Below the pieces are notes generated by a model. That model searched no databases. It was not told the DNA's origin and saw only the letters and a program-made list of their open reading frames with translations. Below are positions 50,405 to 59,094 of a stretch of 64,000 nt of DNA, piece by piece. The position numbers were made by a program, and so were the translations under genes. How positions within the stretch are numbered: position 1 is the stretch's first letter; each line of letters begins with the position of its first letter. The DNA lies in the NCBI GenBank assembly GCA_031418035.1, contig JANOWU010000287.1:1-64000 (forward strand), in the 5' to 3' direction. This stretch comes from JANOYY01 sp031418035 (GTDB taxonomy: Bacteria; Actinomycetota; Acidimicrobiia; Acidimicrobiales; JANYDT01).

Positions 50405-50937
50405 AGGCGCAAGTGACCGAGCCTCGACGCGAGCTGGTGCGGGCGTGTTACCCCGGCACCTTTCATCCTCCGACCGTCGCCCATCTCGCCGTCGCTCACG
50501 CGGCGATCGAGCAACTGGGCATCGATCAGGTCGTGTTCGTGCTCTCGCGCCAGACGCTCGGCAAGGACGACTCGATCCTCCCCGCTCCCGTGCACCGCGC
50601 TCAGGAACTCAAGTCGCTCACCGAAATCCACGGCGATCGTTTCGACGTCGCGATCTCGAACCATTCGTTGCTGGTCGAGATTGCGGGCGGGTTCGACTGG
50701 GTGATCGTCGGTGCCGACAAATGGCACCAGATCAACGAACTGCGATGGTACGGCAACGACCGCACCCAACGAGACGCCGCCGTCGCAGCTCTCCCCCGCG
50801 TTGCGATCGTTCCGCGGCCGCCGTTCGAGGTCCCCGAACGAACACCCGCACGGACGGTGTTACATATCGCCGTGCATTTCGGCGAGGTGTCGTCAACAGC
50901 GGTGCGCGCCGGTCGACTCGACTGGCGAGCCACATAG
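50401..50937 (+). CDS. NadD-like nucleotidyltransferase
   Basis: A 178-residue protein from a GTG that overlaps the pgl stop. It has the nucleotidyltransferase fold of the NadD/CoaD group: YPGTFHPPTVAHLAVAHAAI, VIVGADKWHQINELRWYGND, and the final VSSTAVRAG (ISSTxxR-type). The first motif has TVAH in place of HxGH: the second His is kept and the first is replaced by Thr. I infer an adenylyl- or cytidylyltransferase of unknown substrate; NadD itself would be a little longer and keep both His. Confidence 0.8.
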   Translation: MKAQVTEPRRELVRACYPGTFHPPTVAHLAVAHAAIEQLGIDQVVFVLSRQTLGKDDSILPAPVHRAQELKSLTEIHGDRFDVAISNHSLLVEIAGGFDWVIVGADKWHQINELRWYGNDRTQRDAAVAALPRVAIVPRPPFEVPERTPARTVLHIAVHFGEVSSTAVRAGRLDWRAT

Positions 50938-50998
50938 GTCCGTCCGTTCGAACCATGGAGTTTGGCACCGGTGCACGATTCAGTGCTGTGATGGTGTG

Positions 50999-51820
50999 AT
51001 GCCCGAAAGCACCGCTCCCGCTGAGTCCACCGACGAGATCACCACGGAGATCGACGGTCACGTCGCCATCATCCGGTTCAACCGGCCGGAGGCGATGAAC
51101 ACCATTACGGCAAAGATGCTCGACCAGCTCTGTGAGCACCTCCTCGCGGCCGATCGCAATCGCGAGGTCCGCTGCATCATTCTGACGGGCAAAGGTCGAG
51201 CGTTCTGCGCCGGTCTCGACGTGAAGTCCCAAGCCGAGGGGACGGGAATGCTGAACGGCGTCGGCTCGGGTGGCGCCGCGGAGATCGACATGCGCTTTAC
51301 GCCGCCAACCGTTCTTCATGAGCTGGATACGCCGATCATCGCCGCCCTGAACGGCGGCGCGGCAGGATACGGGCTCGACCTCGCTCTGGGTTGCGACATT
51401 CGCCTCGCCGCCCGCTCAGCCAAGCTCTCCATGGCGTTCGCCAAACGCGGGATCCTTCCCGAGTCGGGCGGAACATGGCTCCTGCCCCGACTCGTGGGCT
51501 ACGCGAAAGCTGCCGAGCTCAGCTTCACCGGACGGACGCTGACCGCCGACGAGGCACTCGGGCACGGGCTCGTCAATCACGTCGTCAGCGACGGCGATCT
51601 GATGGAAACCGCGATGAACATGGCCATCGAAATTTCGGAGAACGCGCCGCTCGCCGTGCGGGCCATAAAGCGCATGATGCGTATGGGCGAGACCGAGACC
51701 TTCGAACAGAACGTCCACCACGTGTTCCTTCAGCTCCTCCCACTCCTCCGGACGAAGGACTTTCAAGAAGGCATGATGTCGTACCTGGAGCGTCGCCCGC
51801 CCGTGTTCGAGGGGCGTTAA
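50999..51820 (+). CDS. Enoyl-CoA hydratase/isomerase family protein
   Basis: A 273-residue crotonase-fold protein. The oxyanion-hole strands are GRAFCAGLDVKSQAEG and NGGAAGYGLDLALGCDIRLA. The catalytic Glu region reads KRGILPESGGTWLLPRLVG; the first of the two hydratase Glu residues is not obvious (the equivalent position is Ala/Gly), so isomerase or another reaction is possible. It acts on acyl-CoA in the cytoplasm. The ATG is at 50999-51001. It is followed by tpx after 118 bases that hold the tpx promoter region but no gene. Confidence 0.85.
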   Translation: MPESTAPAESTDEITTEIDGHVAIIRFNRPEAMNTITAKMLDQLCEHLLAADRNREVRCIILTGKGRAFCAGLDVKSQAEGTGMLNGVGSGGAAEIDMRFTPPTVLHELDTPIIAALNGGAAGYGLDLALGCDIRLAARSAKLSMAFAKRGILPESGGTWLLPRLVGYAKAAELSFTGRTLTADEALGHGLVNHVVSDGDLMETAMNMAIEISENAPLAVRAIKRMMRMGETETFEQNVHHVFLQLLPLLRTKDFQEGMMSYLERRPPVFEGR

Positions 51821-51938
51821 TCGCTTCGTCAGCCCGTCCACTGCTCGACTCCAAGTCACAGCAATCGCAAGGAATCGGTAGGCTCTCATATCCGATTGAC
51901 GGACAGCACGGCCGTCCGAGAAACGAAAAGAGATCTAC

Positions 51939-52439
51939 ATGAGCACAGTTACCCTTGGTGGCAATCCGGTCAACACGTCTGGCGACCTTCCTGCGGTCGG
52001 TTCCGCGGCGCCGGCGTTCTCCCTTACGAAGGGCGACCTCTCCCCTGTCACCAACGCGGACCTTGCCGGAAAGCGCGTTGTGCTCAACATCTTCCCAAGT
52101 GTCGACACGCCCACCTGCGCGACAAGCGTTCGGAAGTTCAACGAGGCTGCCTCGTCGCTCGACAACGCTGTTGTCCTGTGCGTGTCCGCCGACCTTCCCT
52201 TCGCTCAGGGTCGCTTCTGTGGATCCGAGGGACTCGGCAACGTCATGACCGCAAGTTCATTCCGGTCGACCGATTTCGGAAGCGCCTACGGTGTAACCCT
52301 TACTGACAGCGTCTTGCAAGGCCTGCTGGCTCGAGCCGTCGTGGTCATCGACGAAGCCGGCAAGGTTGTTCATACCGAATTGGTCGGCGAGATTGCGCAC
52401 GAGCCAAACTACGACGCAGCGCTCGCCGCGTTGAAGTAA
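51939..52439 (+). CDS. tpx: Thiol peroxidase
   Basis: A 166-residue atypical two-Cys peroxiredoxin. The peroxidatic site is FPSVDTPTCATSVRKF (Cys60) and the resolving Cys is in GRFCGSEGLGN (Cys94); the STDFGSAYGV and VIDEAGKVVHTELV blocks are typical. It reduces hydrogen peroxide and organic peroxides with thioredoxin. AAAGAGA precedes the ATG. It converges with the LplA-like gene, with 18 bases between the ends. Confidence 0.95.
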   Translation: MSTVTLGGNPVNTSGDLPAVGSAAPAFSLTKGDLSPVTNADLAGKRVVLNIFPSVDTPTCATSVRKFNEAASSLDNAVVLCVSADLPFAQGRFCGSEGLGNVMTASSFRSTDFGSAYGVTLTDSVLQGLLARAVVVIDEAGKVVHTELVGEIAHEPNYDAALAALK

Positions 52440-52457
52440 CCAACCTATTACGTACGC

Positions 52458-53144
52458 TTACGTTATTCGTTGAAGCACACCGATGGCTGATTCGATGAGA
52501 GCCTGCGGATCCACGCCGATTCCACGTTCACCTACGAGGATCACCGATGGATCAAGCCCCATCGGATCAGCCAACAGGTGCTGACACGGCGACAGCAACA
52601 CGCCGACCTGGAAGAGCGCCGCATTTCGCATCCGCCTCTGAGCAATCCCCACCGATTTCGTGCCGGACGCTCCGTGGGTCACCTCGCCCGGCCCAAGTCC
52701 GGTCCAACACACTTTTCGTTCTAGTGGGTGATGGATCATCGCTGACTGGTGAACCATGGCGAGATCATCGCCGAGCGCCCGCAGCGATTGCGCGAATGCC
52801 TCACCGACCCACCACATTGCCTGGCCGACGTCGTCACTCCACAGTCGATCCGACCGGCCGATGATGATGTCGAACCAAACCACCGCCGCAGGATCCAACC
52901 AGACCGCTCCCCCTCCACTTCGACGTCGTACGACCGGAACCGACAACGGTTGGATGATGTCCTCCGCAGACTGTGCGCTACCGAGCACGATCGTGGGCTC
53001 CAAAATACGAAGTACGCGTAGTAACCGATGATTGCCGTCTGATGGAGACGCCGCGCTTCGTGCACGTAGAGCCTCCGCTGTTTCGTCGAACAGCAATGCC
53101 GCAGGGCCGATCCGATGCTCAACGTTCCACGTGGCCACGTTCAT
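52458..53144 (-). CDS. LplA/BirA-type lipoate ligase-like protein
   Basis: About 228 residues from the ATG at 53142-53144. The catalytic domain has PVVRRRSGGGAVWLDP (the RRxxGGG substrate loop), VVWFDIIIG and ASGTKSVGIAQRRMRN with the conserved Lys. Such enzymes attach lipoate, octanoate or biotin to proteins. Which one is not clear: the C-terminal accessory domain of full LplA is absent, as in LipM/LipL-like amidotransferases. It lies between tpx and the helicase without any lipoate pathway gene. Confidence 0.8.
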   Translation of the reverse strand: MNVATWNVEHRIGPAALLFDETAEALRARSAASPSDGNHRLLRVLRILEPTIVLGSAQSAEDIIQPLSVPVVRRRSGGGAVWLDPAAVVWFDIIIGRSDRLWSDDVGQAMWWVGEAFAQSLRALGDDLAMVHQSAMIHHPLERKVCWTGLGPGEVTHGASGTKSVGIAQRRMRNAALFQVGVLLSPCQHLLADPMGLDPSVILVGERGIGVDPQALIESAIGVLQRIT

Positions 53145-53186
53145 AGCGCACCGGTCACCGACGAGCAGCACCCACGCGAGGGTGTA

Positions 53187-54398
53187 CTAGGCCGTCGGTT
53201 CCCAGTTGGCAAGGTCGGTGAGGCGCTTGTCGTTGGAGAACATCTCCGCAACGGGAATCGAGAGGCCGAGTCGCTTCTGAAGGCGTTCTACTTCGACGCG
53301 TTGGTTCCAGAGCAGCAACGTTGCCACAACGCCTGTCGCTCCCGCACGAGCGGTCCGACCCGCACGGTGCAGGTAGGTCTTGTGGTCGTCGGGCGGATCG
53401 AACTGCAACACACAGTCGACGCCGTCGATGTGCAGGCCGCGGGCCGCGACGTCGGTGGCGACCAGCACGTGGATCTGGCCTTCGCCGAACTGACGAAGGG
53501 CACGGTCGCGACGCGCCTGATCGAGGTCGCCGTGAATCGCTCGGGCCAGCACACCGAGATCCTTGAGGTCGTCGACGAGACGATCACAACCCCGCTTCGT
53601 ATTTACGAACACCAACGCGCGTTCGTAGCTCCCCACGATCGCCGCAACAACCTTCACCCGGTCCATGTCGTGCACGAAGAGGAATCGATGGTGCGACTGT
53701 TCGACCGTGGTGGAGTCACTCTCCATCGTGTGACGGATCGGGTCCGTGAGCTCGTTCTTGATCATGTAGTTGACGTCGGACCCGAGCGTGGCGGAGAACA
53801 GCAGGGTTTGGCGGTCCTTGGGCATCTTGCGCAACAGCCACTCAACGTTCGGAAGAAATCCCATGTCGCACATGCGGTCGGCTTCGTCGAGGACGAGAAA
53901 ACGCACGGCGCTCAGATCGATATCGCCTCGCCCGACCAGATCAATCAGACGACCCGGGGTCGCAACAACAACCTCGGCGCCTTCGTTGAGTTCCTTACGT
54001 TGCTTGTCGAACGATGCCCCACCGTAGATGGCGACGACCTTGAGGCCTCGAGCTGCGGAGAGCCAACTCAACTCTTTTTCGACCTGCGACGCCAGCTCGC
54101 GGGTCGGCACCAGCACCATGGCCGTCGGCGTCTTCGCCGCCGCCGGGGTTACGGCACGGGCAACGAGCGGTATCCCAAAGGCCAGCGTTTTGCCAGAACC
54201 CGTCTTGGCCTGACCGCATACATCGCGCCCGGCAAGCCCGTCGGGGACGGTCAGCGCTTGGACCTCGAATGCCGTGGCAATGCCCTGTGCGGTGAGGGCT
54301 GAGCAGATGTCAGCGGGGACTCCCAACGACTCGAACGTGACGTCTCCGGCAGACGCGTTCGATGAAACAGGGACGGGGACAGGGGATTCGACGCTCAT
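53187..54398 (-). CDS. DEAD-box RNA helicase
   Basis: About 403 residues from the ATG at 54396-54398 (AAGG upstream); a GTG four codons earlier is open. All helicase motifs are present: FESLGVPADICSALTAQGI (Q region), AKTGSGKT (I), VPTRELASQ (Ia), TPGRLIDL (Ib), LDEADRM (II), FSATLG (III), LVFVNTKRG (IV), VATDVAARGLHIDGVDCVL (V) and HRAGRTARAG (VI). It unwinds short RNA duplexes, probably in ribosome assembly or RNA turnover. The short C-terminal tail gives no hint of a specific substrate. Confidence 0.93.
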   Translation of the reverse strand: MSVESPVPVPVSSNASAGDVTFESLGVPADICSALTAQGIATAFEVQALTVPDGLAGRDVCGQAKTGSGKTLAFGIPLVARAVTPAAAKTPTAMVLVPTRELASQVEKELSWLSAARGLKVVAIYGGASFDKQRKELNEGAEVVVATPGRLIDLVGRGDIDLSAVRFLVLDEADRMCDMGFLPNVEWLLRKMPKDRQTLLFSATLGSDVNYMIKNELTDPIRHTMESDSTTVEQSHHRFLFVHDMDRVKVVAAIVGSYERALVFVNTKRGCDRLVDDLKDLGVLARAIHGDLDQARRDRALRQFGEGQIHVLVATDVAARGLHIDGVDCVLQFDPPDDHKTYLHRAGRTARAGATGVVATLLLWNQRVEVERLQKRLGLSIPVAEMFSNDKRLTDLANWEPTA

Positions 54399-54463
54399 GG
54401 ATACCTTCACCCAGGTTAGGAGATCTGACCGGGCTCCTCTGACTCTTCGCCCGGCAGCGTGGC

Positions 54464-56023
54464 TCAGCGTCGACAGATGGTGTTGTTTTCGGGCAATTCA
54501 CCCAGAATCAGGTACCGCTCGACGATCTTTCGGATGCAGAGGTTTCCCGAGAGCAGGGCGGTGTGTCCATCGCTTTCGAACGTGACGAGTCGGCTCGTCA
54601 CCAGCTGACGGTTCAGCGACTGCGCCCACACGAACGGTGTCGCCGGATCGTTCGTGGTTCCGAGGATCACGATTGGTGCACTCGACGCGGCCCGCACGGG
54701 CCGCGGGGTGGGACCCGTGCTCGGCCAGTACGCACAGACCAGCGTCGAGTACGCAGCGAAGGCCCCGAAATGCGGCGACACCTTTTCGAATCGCTTCGCC
54801 AACGCGTCGTAATCCGCGACATTGGTCGAGTTCGGGAGATCCGTGCAGTTCACCGCAGCATTCGCATCGGAGGTGTTGCGATAGTCCCCCTCCGGATTGC
54901 GGTCGGCATACAGATCGAACAGTTGGAGCATCGCGCGACCGTCGCCACCGTCGAGCTTGCTCAGCGCCGATCGCAGCCGGGGCCAACCCACGTTGACGTT
55001 GTACAGGGCGGCCAGTACGGCGGTGTACCCCTCGCCCGGTCCGAGGAGTCGCGTTGTCGACTTCTTCTTAAAGACCCATTTCACGGGCAGGGGTTTTGCT
55101 TCGAACGACGCCATGAGTCGATCGAAGGCACCCATCGGAGTTTCGCCGTTTCGGACGAATCGGCACTTTGTGGACTTGCACGTCGCCAAGAAATTCGTAA
55201 GTGCACGTTCAAACCCGATCGCCTGAAGTTCAGTGCGTCGTTCGATGGTGGCCAGGGGATCGAGTGCACCGTCGAGAACAAACCTGCCCACTCGCTTCGG
55301 ATAGGCGTCGGCATAACGGGCGCCGAGATAGGTCCCATACGAAAAGCCGGCGTAGGAGATCGTTGCCTCGCCGAGCGCCTCGCGGATGTGGTCCATATCC
55401 GCCACGGTGTCGGCGGTCGAGACGTGATCCAAGATGGCGCCATTTCGGGCCTTGCAACCCTCGACGAACTCCTTCGTCGCATCCAACAGTTCTTCGCGCT
55501 CGGCAGGTGTGTCGGGGTTGGGGTCAGCGGCGAAGAACCGGTCATAGGCCGCGGAGTCGAGGCACCGAATCGGTGCCGATTCGCCAACCCCGCGCGGGTC
55601 CCAGCCGACGATGTCGTAGGACTGTCGGATCTTGTCGAAGATGGGATTCACCGCGAGCTGCGTGGCAAACGTGCGGCCTGATGCACCGGGGCCACCGGGA
55701 TTGATCAACAACACGCCGAGGCGTTTTGATTTCTTCGACGCTCGCACCCGCAGAATAGAAAGCGACACGCCCTCTCCGGCCGGTTTGGTCCGATCGAGGG
55801 GAACGGCCAGACGAGCGCAGTCGTAGTTCTTGTTGTCGTAGCACGGCGACCACACCAACTTCTTGACGGTCACCGCAGTGGTTGACGACACCGGCGACGT
55901 CACGGGTTTGACCGTGGCCAGCGGCCCAACGGTGGTTGCGCCCATGATGAGGGCGGCGAGCCCAACCGCGGCGACTCCGCGGCGTGTCTTGAATCCTTGG
56001 CCCACCCCTCCATTCTTCCCCAC
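54464..56023 (-). CDS. Secreted alpha/beta hydrolase (tripeptidyl aminopeptidase-like, TAP family)
   Basis: About 519 residues from a GTG at 56021-56023 (a TTG precedes it). An N-terminal signal peptide (GVAAVGLAALIMGATTVGPL) is followed by the alpha/beta-hydrolase core: LINPGGPGASGRTFATQL (oxyanion region), YDIVGWDPRGVGES, AGFSYGTYLGARYAD (nucleophile Ser in GFSYG), and a TAP-like C-terminus with ILGTTNDPATPFVWAQSL (Asp) and FESDGHTALL (His). Homologues include SlpD/SlpE-type peptidases of Streptomyces. A peptidase acting outside the cell is likely; the substrate is unknown. Confidence 0.9.
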   Translation of the reverse strand: MGKNGGVGQGFKTRRGVAAVGLAALIMGATTVGPLATVKPVTSPVSSTTAVTVKKLVWSPCYDNKNYDCARLAVPLDRTKPAGEGVSLSILRVRASKKSKRLGVLLINPGGPGASGRTFATQLAVNPIFDKIRQSYDIVGWDPRGVGESAPIRCLDSAAYDRFFAADPNPDTPAEREELLDATKEFVEGCKARNGAILDHVSTADTVADMDHIREALGEATISYAGFSYGTYLGARYADAYPKRVGRFVLDGALDPLATIERRTELQAIGFERALTNFLATCKSTKCRFVRNGETPMGAFDRLMASFEAKPLPVKWVFKKKSTTRLLGPGEGYTAVLAALYNVNVGWPRLRSALSKLDGGDGRAMLQLFDLYADRNPEGDYRNTSDANAAVNCTDLPNSTNVADYDALAKRFEKVSPHFGAFAAYSTLVCAYWPSTGPTPRPVRAASSAPIVILGTTNDPATPFVWAQSLNRQLVTSRLVTFESDGHTALLSGNLCIRKIVERYLILGELPENNTICRR

Positions 56024-56122
56024 CAAACACGGAGGTCGTCACCAAACGCAACTCTTCAGTCAGCCCGCTGATCCGACGCACGTCGCGTCGGATCGAATCG
56101 CCTCCGAGTTAGTGTCACTGGG

Positions 56123-56860
56123 GTGAGCACCCTCCGGGTACGAATCGTCGGAACAGGACGAGCGGGCGCGTCGATGGCGAAGGCCCTCAGCGACTGTCGA
56201 GCCGTCGACCTCGTTTCGACGCTGCGCCACGGCGACGATGTGCGTGGTGCCGCGTCGGGGGTTGATGTGTTGATACTGGCCGTTCCCGATGCGGCAATCT
56301 CCGAGGTGGCCGGCCAAATCGACGTCGTGGCCACCACCGTCGTGGTTCACCTCTCGGGCGCCACGACGCTCGACGCCCTCCTGCCTCATGAACGGCGCGC
56401 GTCGCTGCACCCACTCGTTCCGTTGAGCGAACCCGTTTCCGGTGCCGCAGCACTTCGCGGCGCGTGGATGGCTATGTCGGGCGATGCGGTGATCGAGCAA
56501 CTTGTCGACGCGCTGGACGCCAAACCGGTTCGTGTGGCCGAGACCGACCGGGTGAGCTACCACGCAGCAGCCGTCATTGCTTCAAACCACCTCATTGCGC
56601 TCCTCGGTCAGGTCGAACGGGTGGCGAAACCGATCGGGGTGCCCATCGATGCCTTTTTGGACCTGGCCGCTGCCGCCGTCGAGAACACCCGGCGACTCGG
56701 ACCGGCCCGGGCCCTGCCCGGACCGGTCTCGCGTGGCGATTGGTCGACCGTACGCGCGCATATCGATGCCCTGCCCGCCGCCGAACGATCGGCGTACGTC
56801 ACGATGGCGAGAGAGGCAGCGAAGCTGGCCGATCGTGAGTGGCCAGCCGACATCGACTGA
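56123..56860 (+). CDS. Rossmann-fold/DUF2520 NAD(P)-binding protein
   Basis: A 245-residue protein starting at a GTG. The N-terminal Rossmann domain has VRIVGTGRAGASMAKALSDC and VDVLILAVPDAAISEVA. The C-terminal DUF2520 region shows HPLVPLSEPVSGAAALRGAW and SYHAAAVIASNHLIALLGQV. It resembles 6-phosphogluconate/pyrroline reductases in layout; the family reaction is not established. In many Actinobacteria it lies near pantothenate genes, but not here. It is divergent from the TAP hydrolase gene over 99 bases. Confidence 0.85.
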   Translation: MSTLRVRIVGTGRAGASMAKALSDCRAVDLVSTLRHGDDVRGAASGVDVLILAVPDAAISEVAGQIDVVATTVVVHLSGATTLDALLPHERRASLHPLVPLSEPVSGAAALRGAWMAMSGDAVIEQLVDALDAKPVRVAETDRVSYHAAAVIASNHLIALLGQVERVAKPIGVPIDAFLDLAAAAVENTRRLGPARALPGPVSRGDWSTVRAHIDALPAAERSAYVTMAREAAKLADREWPADID

Positions 56861-56931
56861 GGGACACGAGCGAGCGGCGTCGACCGAGCGCCGTGAACGC
56901 TGCGGTTATCGACTGAGCGACATCGACTGAG
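56852..56931. repeat. Three copies of a 10-base repeat over a stop codon
   Basis: ATCGACTGAG occurs at 56852, 56908 and 56922; the first copy contains the stop codon of the DUF2520 gene. A GCTGCGGTT element also occurs twice nearby. The block lies in the 86 bases before the end of the convergent HNH gene. Confidence 0.6.
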
Positions 56932-56946
56932 CGCTGCGGTTCTTCG

Positions 56947-57459
56947 CTACGCCGACAACGCGTCGAACTGACCGCCGAGGTACGGCGCCCAGTCGGGAGC
57001 GACGTTCCCAACGGCGACGAGCACCCACGTGAGCGAGTGGGGAGCCTGGGGTCGGCGCCGCAAGATGAGGTTCGTCTGATCCAGCATCTTGTCGCCTTTG
57101 CGGGCGTTGCACGGCTGGCACGACGCCACAACGTTCTCCCACACGTGTTGCCCTCCGCGCGAACGCGGCACAACGTGGTCGATGTTTTCGGCAGCCGCGG
57201 CACAGTACTGACAGCGGTTGTGGTCTCGTGCGAACACCGCTCGGCGATTCAGCGGAACACGCGTGCGGAAAGGTACGCGTACGTACTGCACCAACCGGAT
57301 CACCGACGGGGTTTCGAACGCGGTTCGCTCCGATCGAAACTGGCGATCGGAGGCAGCGACGACTTCGGCCTTACGGTTCAACACCAACACGATGGCCCGA
57401 CGGACAGGCACGACGCACAGCGGTTCGAACGATGCGTTCAAGACGAGTGCGCCTGCCAT
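56947..57459 (-). CDS. HNH endonuclease-family protein
   Basis: A 170-residue protein. The HNH region reads RDHNRCQYCAAAAENIDHVV followed by PRSRGG, then ENVVASCQPCNARKGDKM: two CxxC pairs for zinc and the His-Asn-His-type core. The N-terminal half (ALVLNASFEPLCVVPVRRAI) is conserved in a widespread actinobacterial and cyanobacterial HNH family whose role is not known. It is not next to a restriction or phage gene. Confidence 0.9.
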   Translation of the reverse strand: MAGALVLNASFEPLCVVPVRRAIVLVLNRKAEVVAASDRQFRSERTAFETPSVIRLVQYVRVPFRTRVPLNRRAVFARDHNRCQYCAAAAENIDHVVPRSRGGQHVWENVVASCQPCNARKGDKMLDQTNLILRRRPQAPHSLTWVLVAVGNVAPDWAPYLGGQFDALSA

Positions 57460-57468
57460 ATCCAGAAC

Positions 57469-57723
57469 CTACTCGACGACCTGTCGGAAACGGCCCGCCC
57501 ATTTCAGCCAATCAACGATTTCTTCCCCGGAAATTTCCGATCCGAGCCCTCCGGATGCTGTTTGGGCACGAAACCGTAGATAGTCGAGCGGCACCAACCT
57601 GGCCTCCGACGCGCCGCGCTGCCCGACCATCCGGCGCAGGGCCCGAAGCGACTCGGGCCACAGGCGCGGGCGGGTAGCGACAGAGCGAAGCGCTCGAAAT
57701 CCAAGGAGTTTCGGCTCTGCCAT
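57469..57723 (-). CDS. Small unknown protein
   Basis: An 84-residue protein from the ATG at 57721-57723. I do not recognise a family. It is soluble and basic in the first half (PKLLGFRALRSVATRPRLWP) with an EISGEEIVDWLKWAGRFRQ ending. It lies between the HNH and acyl-CoA dehydrogenase genes on the same strand with about 10 and 5 bases between them, so the three may form an operon. It has no signal peptide, membrane helix or Cys pair. Confidence 0.65.
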   Translation of the reverse strand: MAEPKLLGFRALRSVATRPRLWPESLRALRRMVGQRGASEARLVPLDYLRFRAQTASGGLGSEISGEEIVDWLKWAGRFRQVVE

Positions 57724-57728
57724 TCGGG

Positions 57729-58973
57729 CTATTTCTTTGCGTTCCACGGCCCGGCGTCGGCACGCGGTTCTTTGGGAAGTCCGAGGACTTGCTCGCCGAT
57801 GATGTTGCGCTGCACTTCACTTGAACCGGCGTAGATCGTGCCGGCCCGAGCGTTGAGGAAGGTCCCGACCCACGATGCGGTGCTGTTGGGCGCTGCAGAA
57901 TCGTCGACCTGGAACGCTGACGACGGCGCACGGCCCGACGGAACCATGGCGTGCGCCCCCAGGATGTCGAGTGCAAGCTCGGTTTCACATTTGTGGAACT
58001 CCGACCAGTACAGCTTGCCGATGGCGGCGTCGGGGCCCGGGTGGTGTCCGTGAAGGAACTTCGTGAGCACGCGCTTGCCGTTGAAATCCATGATGCGAAC
58101 CTTCGAATAGGTCCACGCCAGCCGTTGGCGCATCTTGGCATCGTCGGTGACGCCGTAGTCCCGGGCAAGGGCGATCAGACGATCCCAGTCGGCCATGTAC
58201 CGAATCGGGAGCGTTGCCGCTGCTTCGCCACGTTCGAATCCAAGCAGGGTCATGGCGACGGCCCAACCGTTGTTCACCCCGCTGACCACGTTTTCCTTCG
58301 GAACCCGTGCGTCGGTGAAAAACACCTCGTTGAACTCGCTCTGTCCAGAAATCATCTTGATCGGGCGAACCTCGACCCCTGGCTGGCGCATGTCGCACAG
58401 CAGGAACGAGATTCCTTTGTGCTTCGGCGCTTCTGGATCCGTGCGACAAAGCACGAAGATGTGGTCGGCGAGGTGCCCGGCCGACGTCCAGATCTTTTGA
58501 CCGTTCACCACCCATTCGTCGCCGTCGAGAACGGCCCTGGTCCCGAGGTTGCCCAGGTCAGAACCAGCATCGGGTTCGGAATACCCCTGACACCAGGTGT
58601 CTTCCCCCGAAAGGATCCGTGGCAGGTAGTGCTTCTTCTGCTCCTCGGTTCCCATCTGGAGGATCGTGTTTCCGAGCATGCCGATGCCGAATCCGTCGTT
58701 GGGGCCGCCCTCGGGGACGCCGGCACGACAGAACTCCTCGGCCACGATGACCTGTTCCAACGCGGAAAGTCCGGCCCCGCCATACGCCTTGGGCCAGTTC
58801 GGGGCCAGATACCCGTGTTCGTAGAGCGTTGTACGCCACGACGCCACAAACGAGTCGAGTTCGTCGCCTTCGATGGTTCCAACCCCTCGAAATCCGGCGG
58901 GCAGACTGTTCGCAAGAAAGGAACGAACTTTCGTTCGGAACTCGGCCGCTTCTGGGGGATATGCCATCTCCAT
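57729..58973 (-). CDS. Acyl-CoA dehydrogenase family protein
   Basis: About 414 residues. Motifs: YGGAGLSALEQVIVAEEFCR, CQGYSEPDAGSDLGNLGTRA, WVVNGQKIWTSAGHLADHIF, SEFNEVFFTDARVPKENVVS and, near the end, AGTIYAGSSEVQRNIIGEQV. It should oxidise an acyl-CoA at the alpha-beta bond with FAD. The catalytic base position is not clear in this subgroup. It resembles the FadE paralogues of lipid and sterol degradation in Actinobacteria, and the enoyl-CoA hydratase-like gene of the window could serve the same pathway. I chose the ATG at 58971-58973; ATGs at 58967 and 58982 are also open. Confidence 0.9.
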   Translation of the reverse strand: MEMAYPPEAAEFRTKVRSFLANSLPAGFRGVGTIEGDELDSFVASWRTTLYEHGYLAPNWPKAYGGAGLSALEQVIVAEEFCRAGVPEGGPNDGFGIGMLGNTILQMGTEEQKKHYLPRILSGEDTWCQGYSEPDAGSDLGNLGTRAVLDGDEWVVNGQKIWTSAGHLADHIFVLCRTDPEAPKHKGISFLLCDMRQPGVEVRPIKMISGQSEFNEVFFTDARVPKENVVSGVNNGWAVAMTLLGFERGEAAATLPIRYMADWDRLIALARDYGVTDDAKMRQRLAWTYSKVRIMDFNGKRVLTKFLHGHHPGPDAAIGKLYWSEFHKCETELALDILGAHAMVPSGRAPSSAFQVDDSAAPNSTASWVGTFLNARAGTIYAGSSEVQRNIIGEQVLGLPKEPRADAGPWNAKK

Positions 58974-59094
58974 GACCCTCATTCTTGCCGATGTCTTGCC
59001 TAAGTTGAGGAATCGGCCTCGGGAAGAGGCCTCGCCTCTCAGCAACCGTCGTCGACGCGCCCGAAAGTTGATCCGACTCGCCTACCCTTAGGGA

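Noticed and set aside
52450..52463. Palindromic ACGTA/TACGT stem between tpx and the LplA-like gene, a possible terminator
   Set aside because: The stem is only five base pairs, has no T-run, and overlaps the stop codon of the LplA-like gene.
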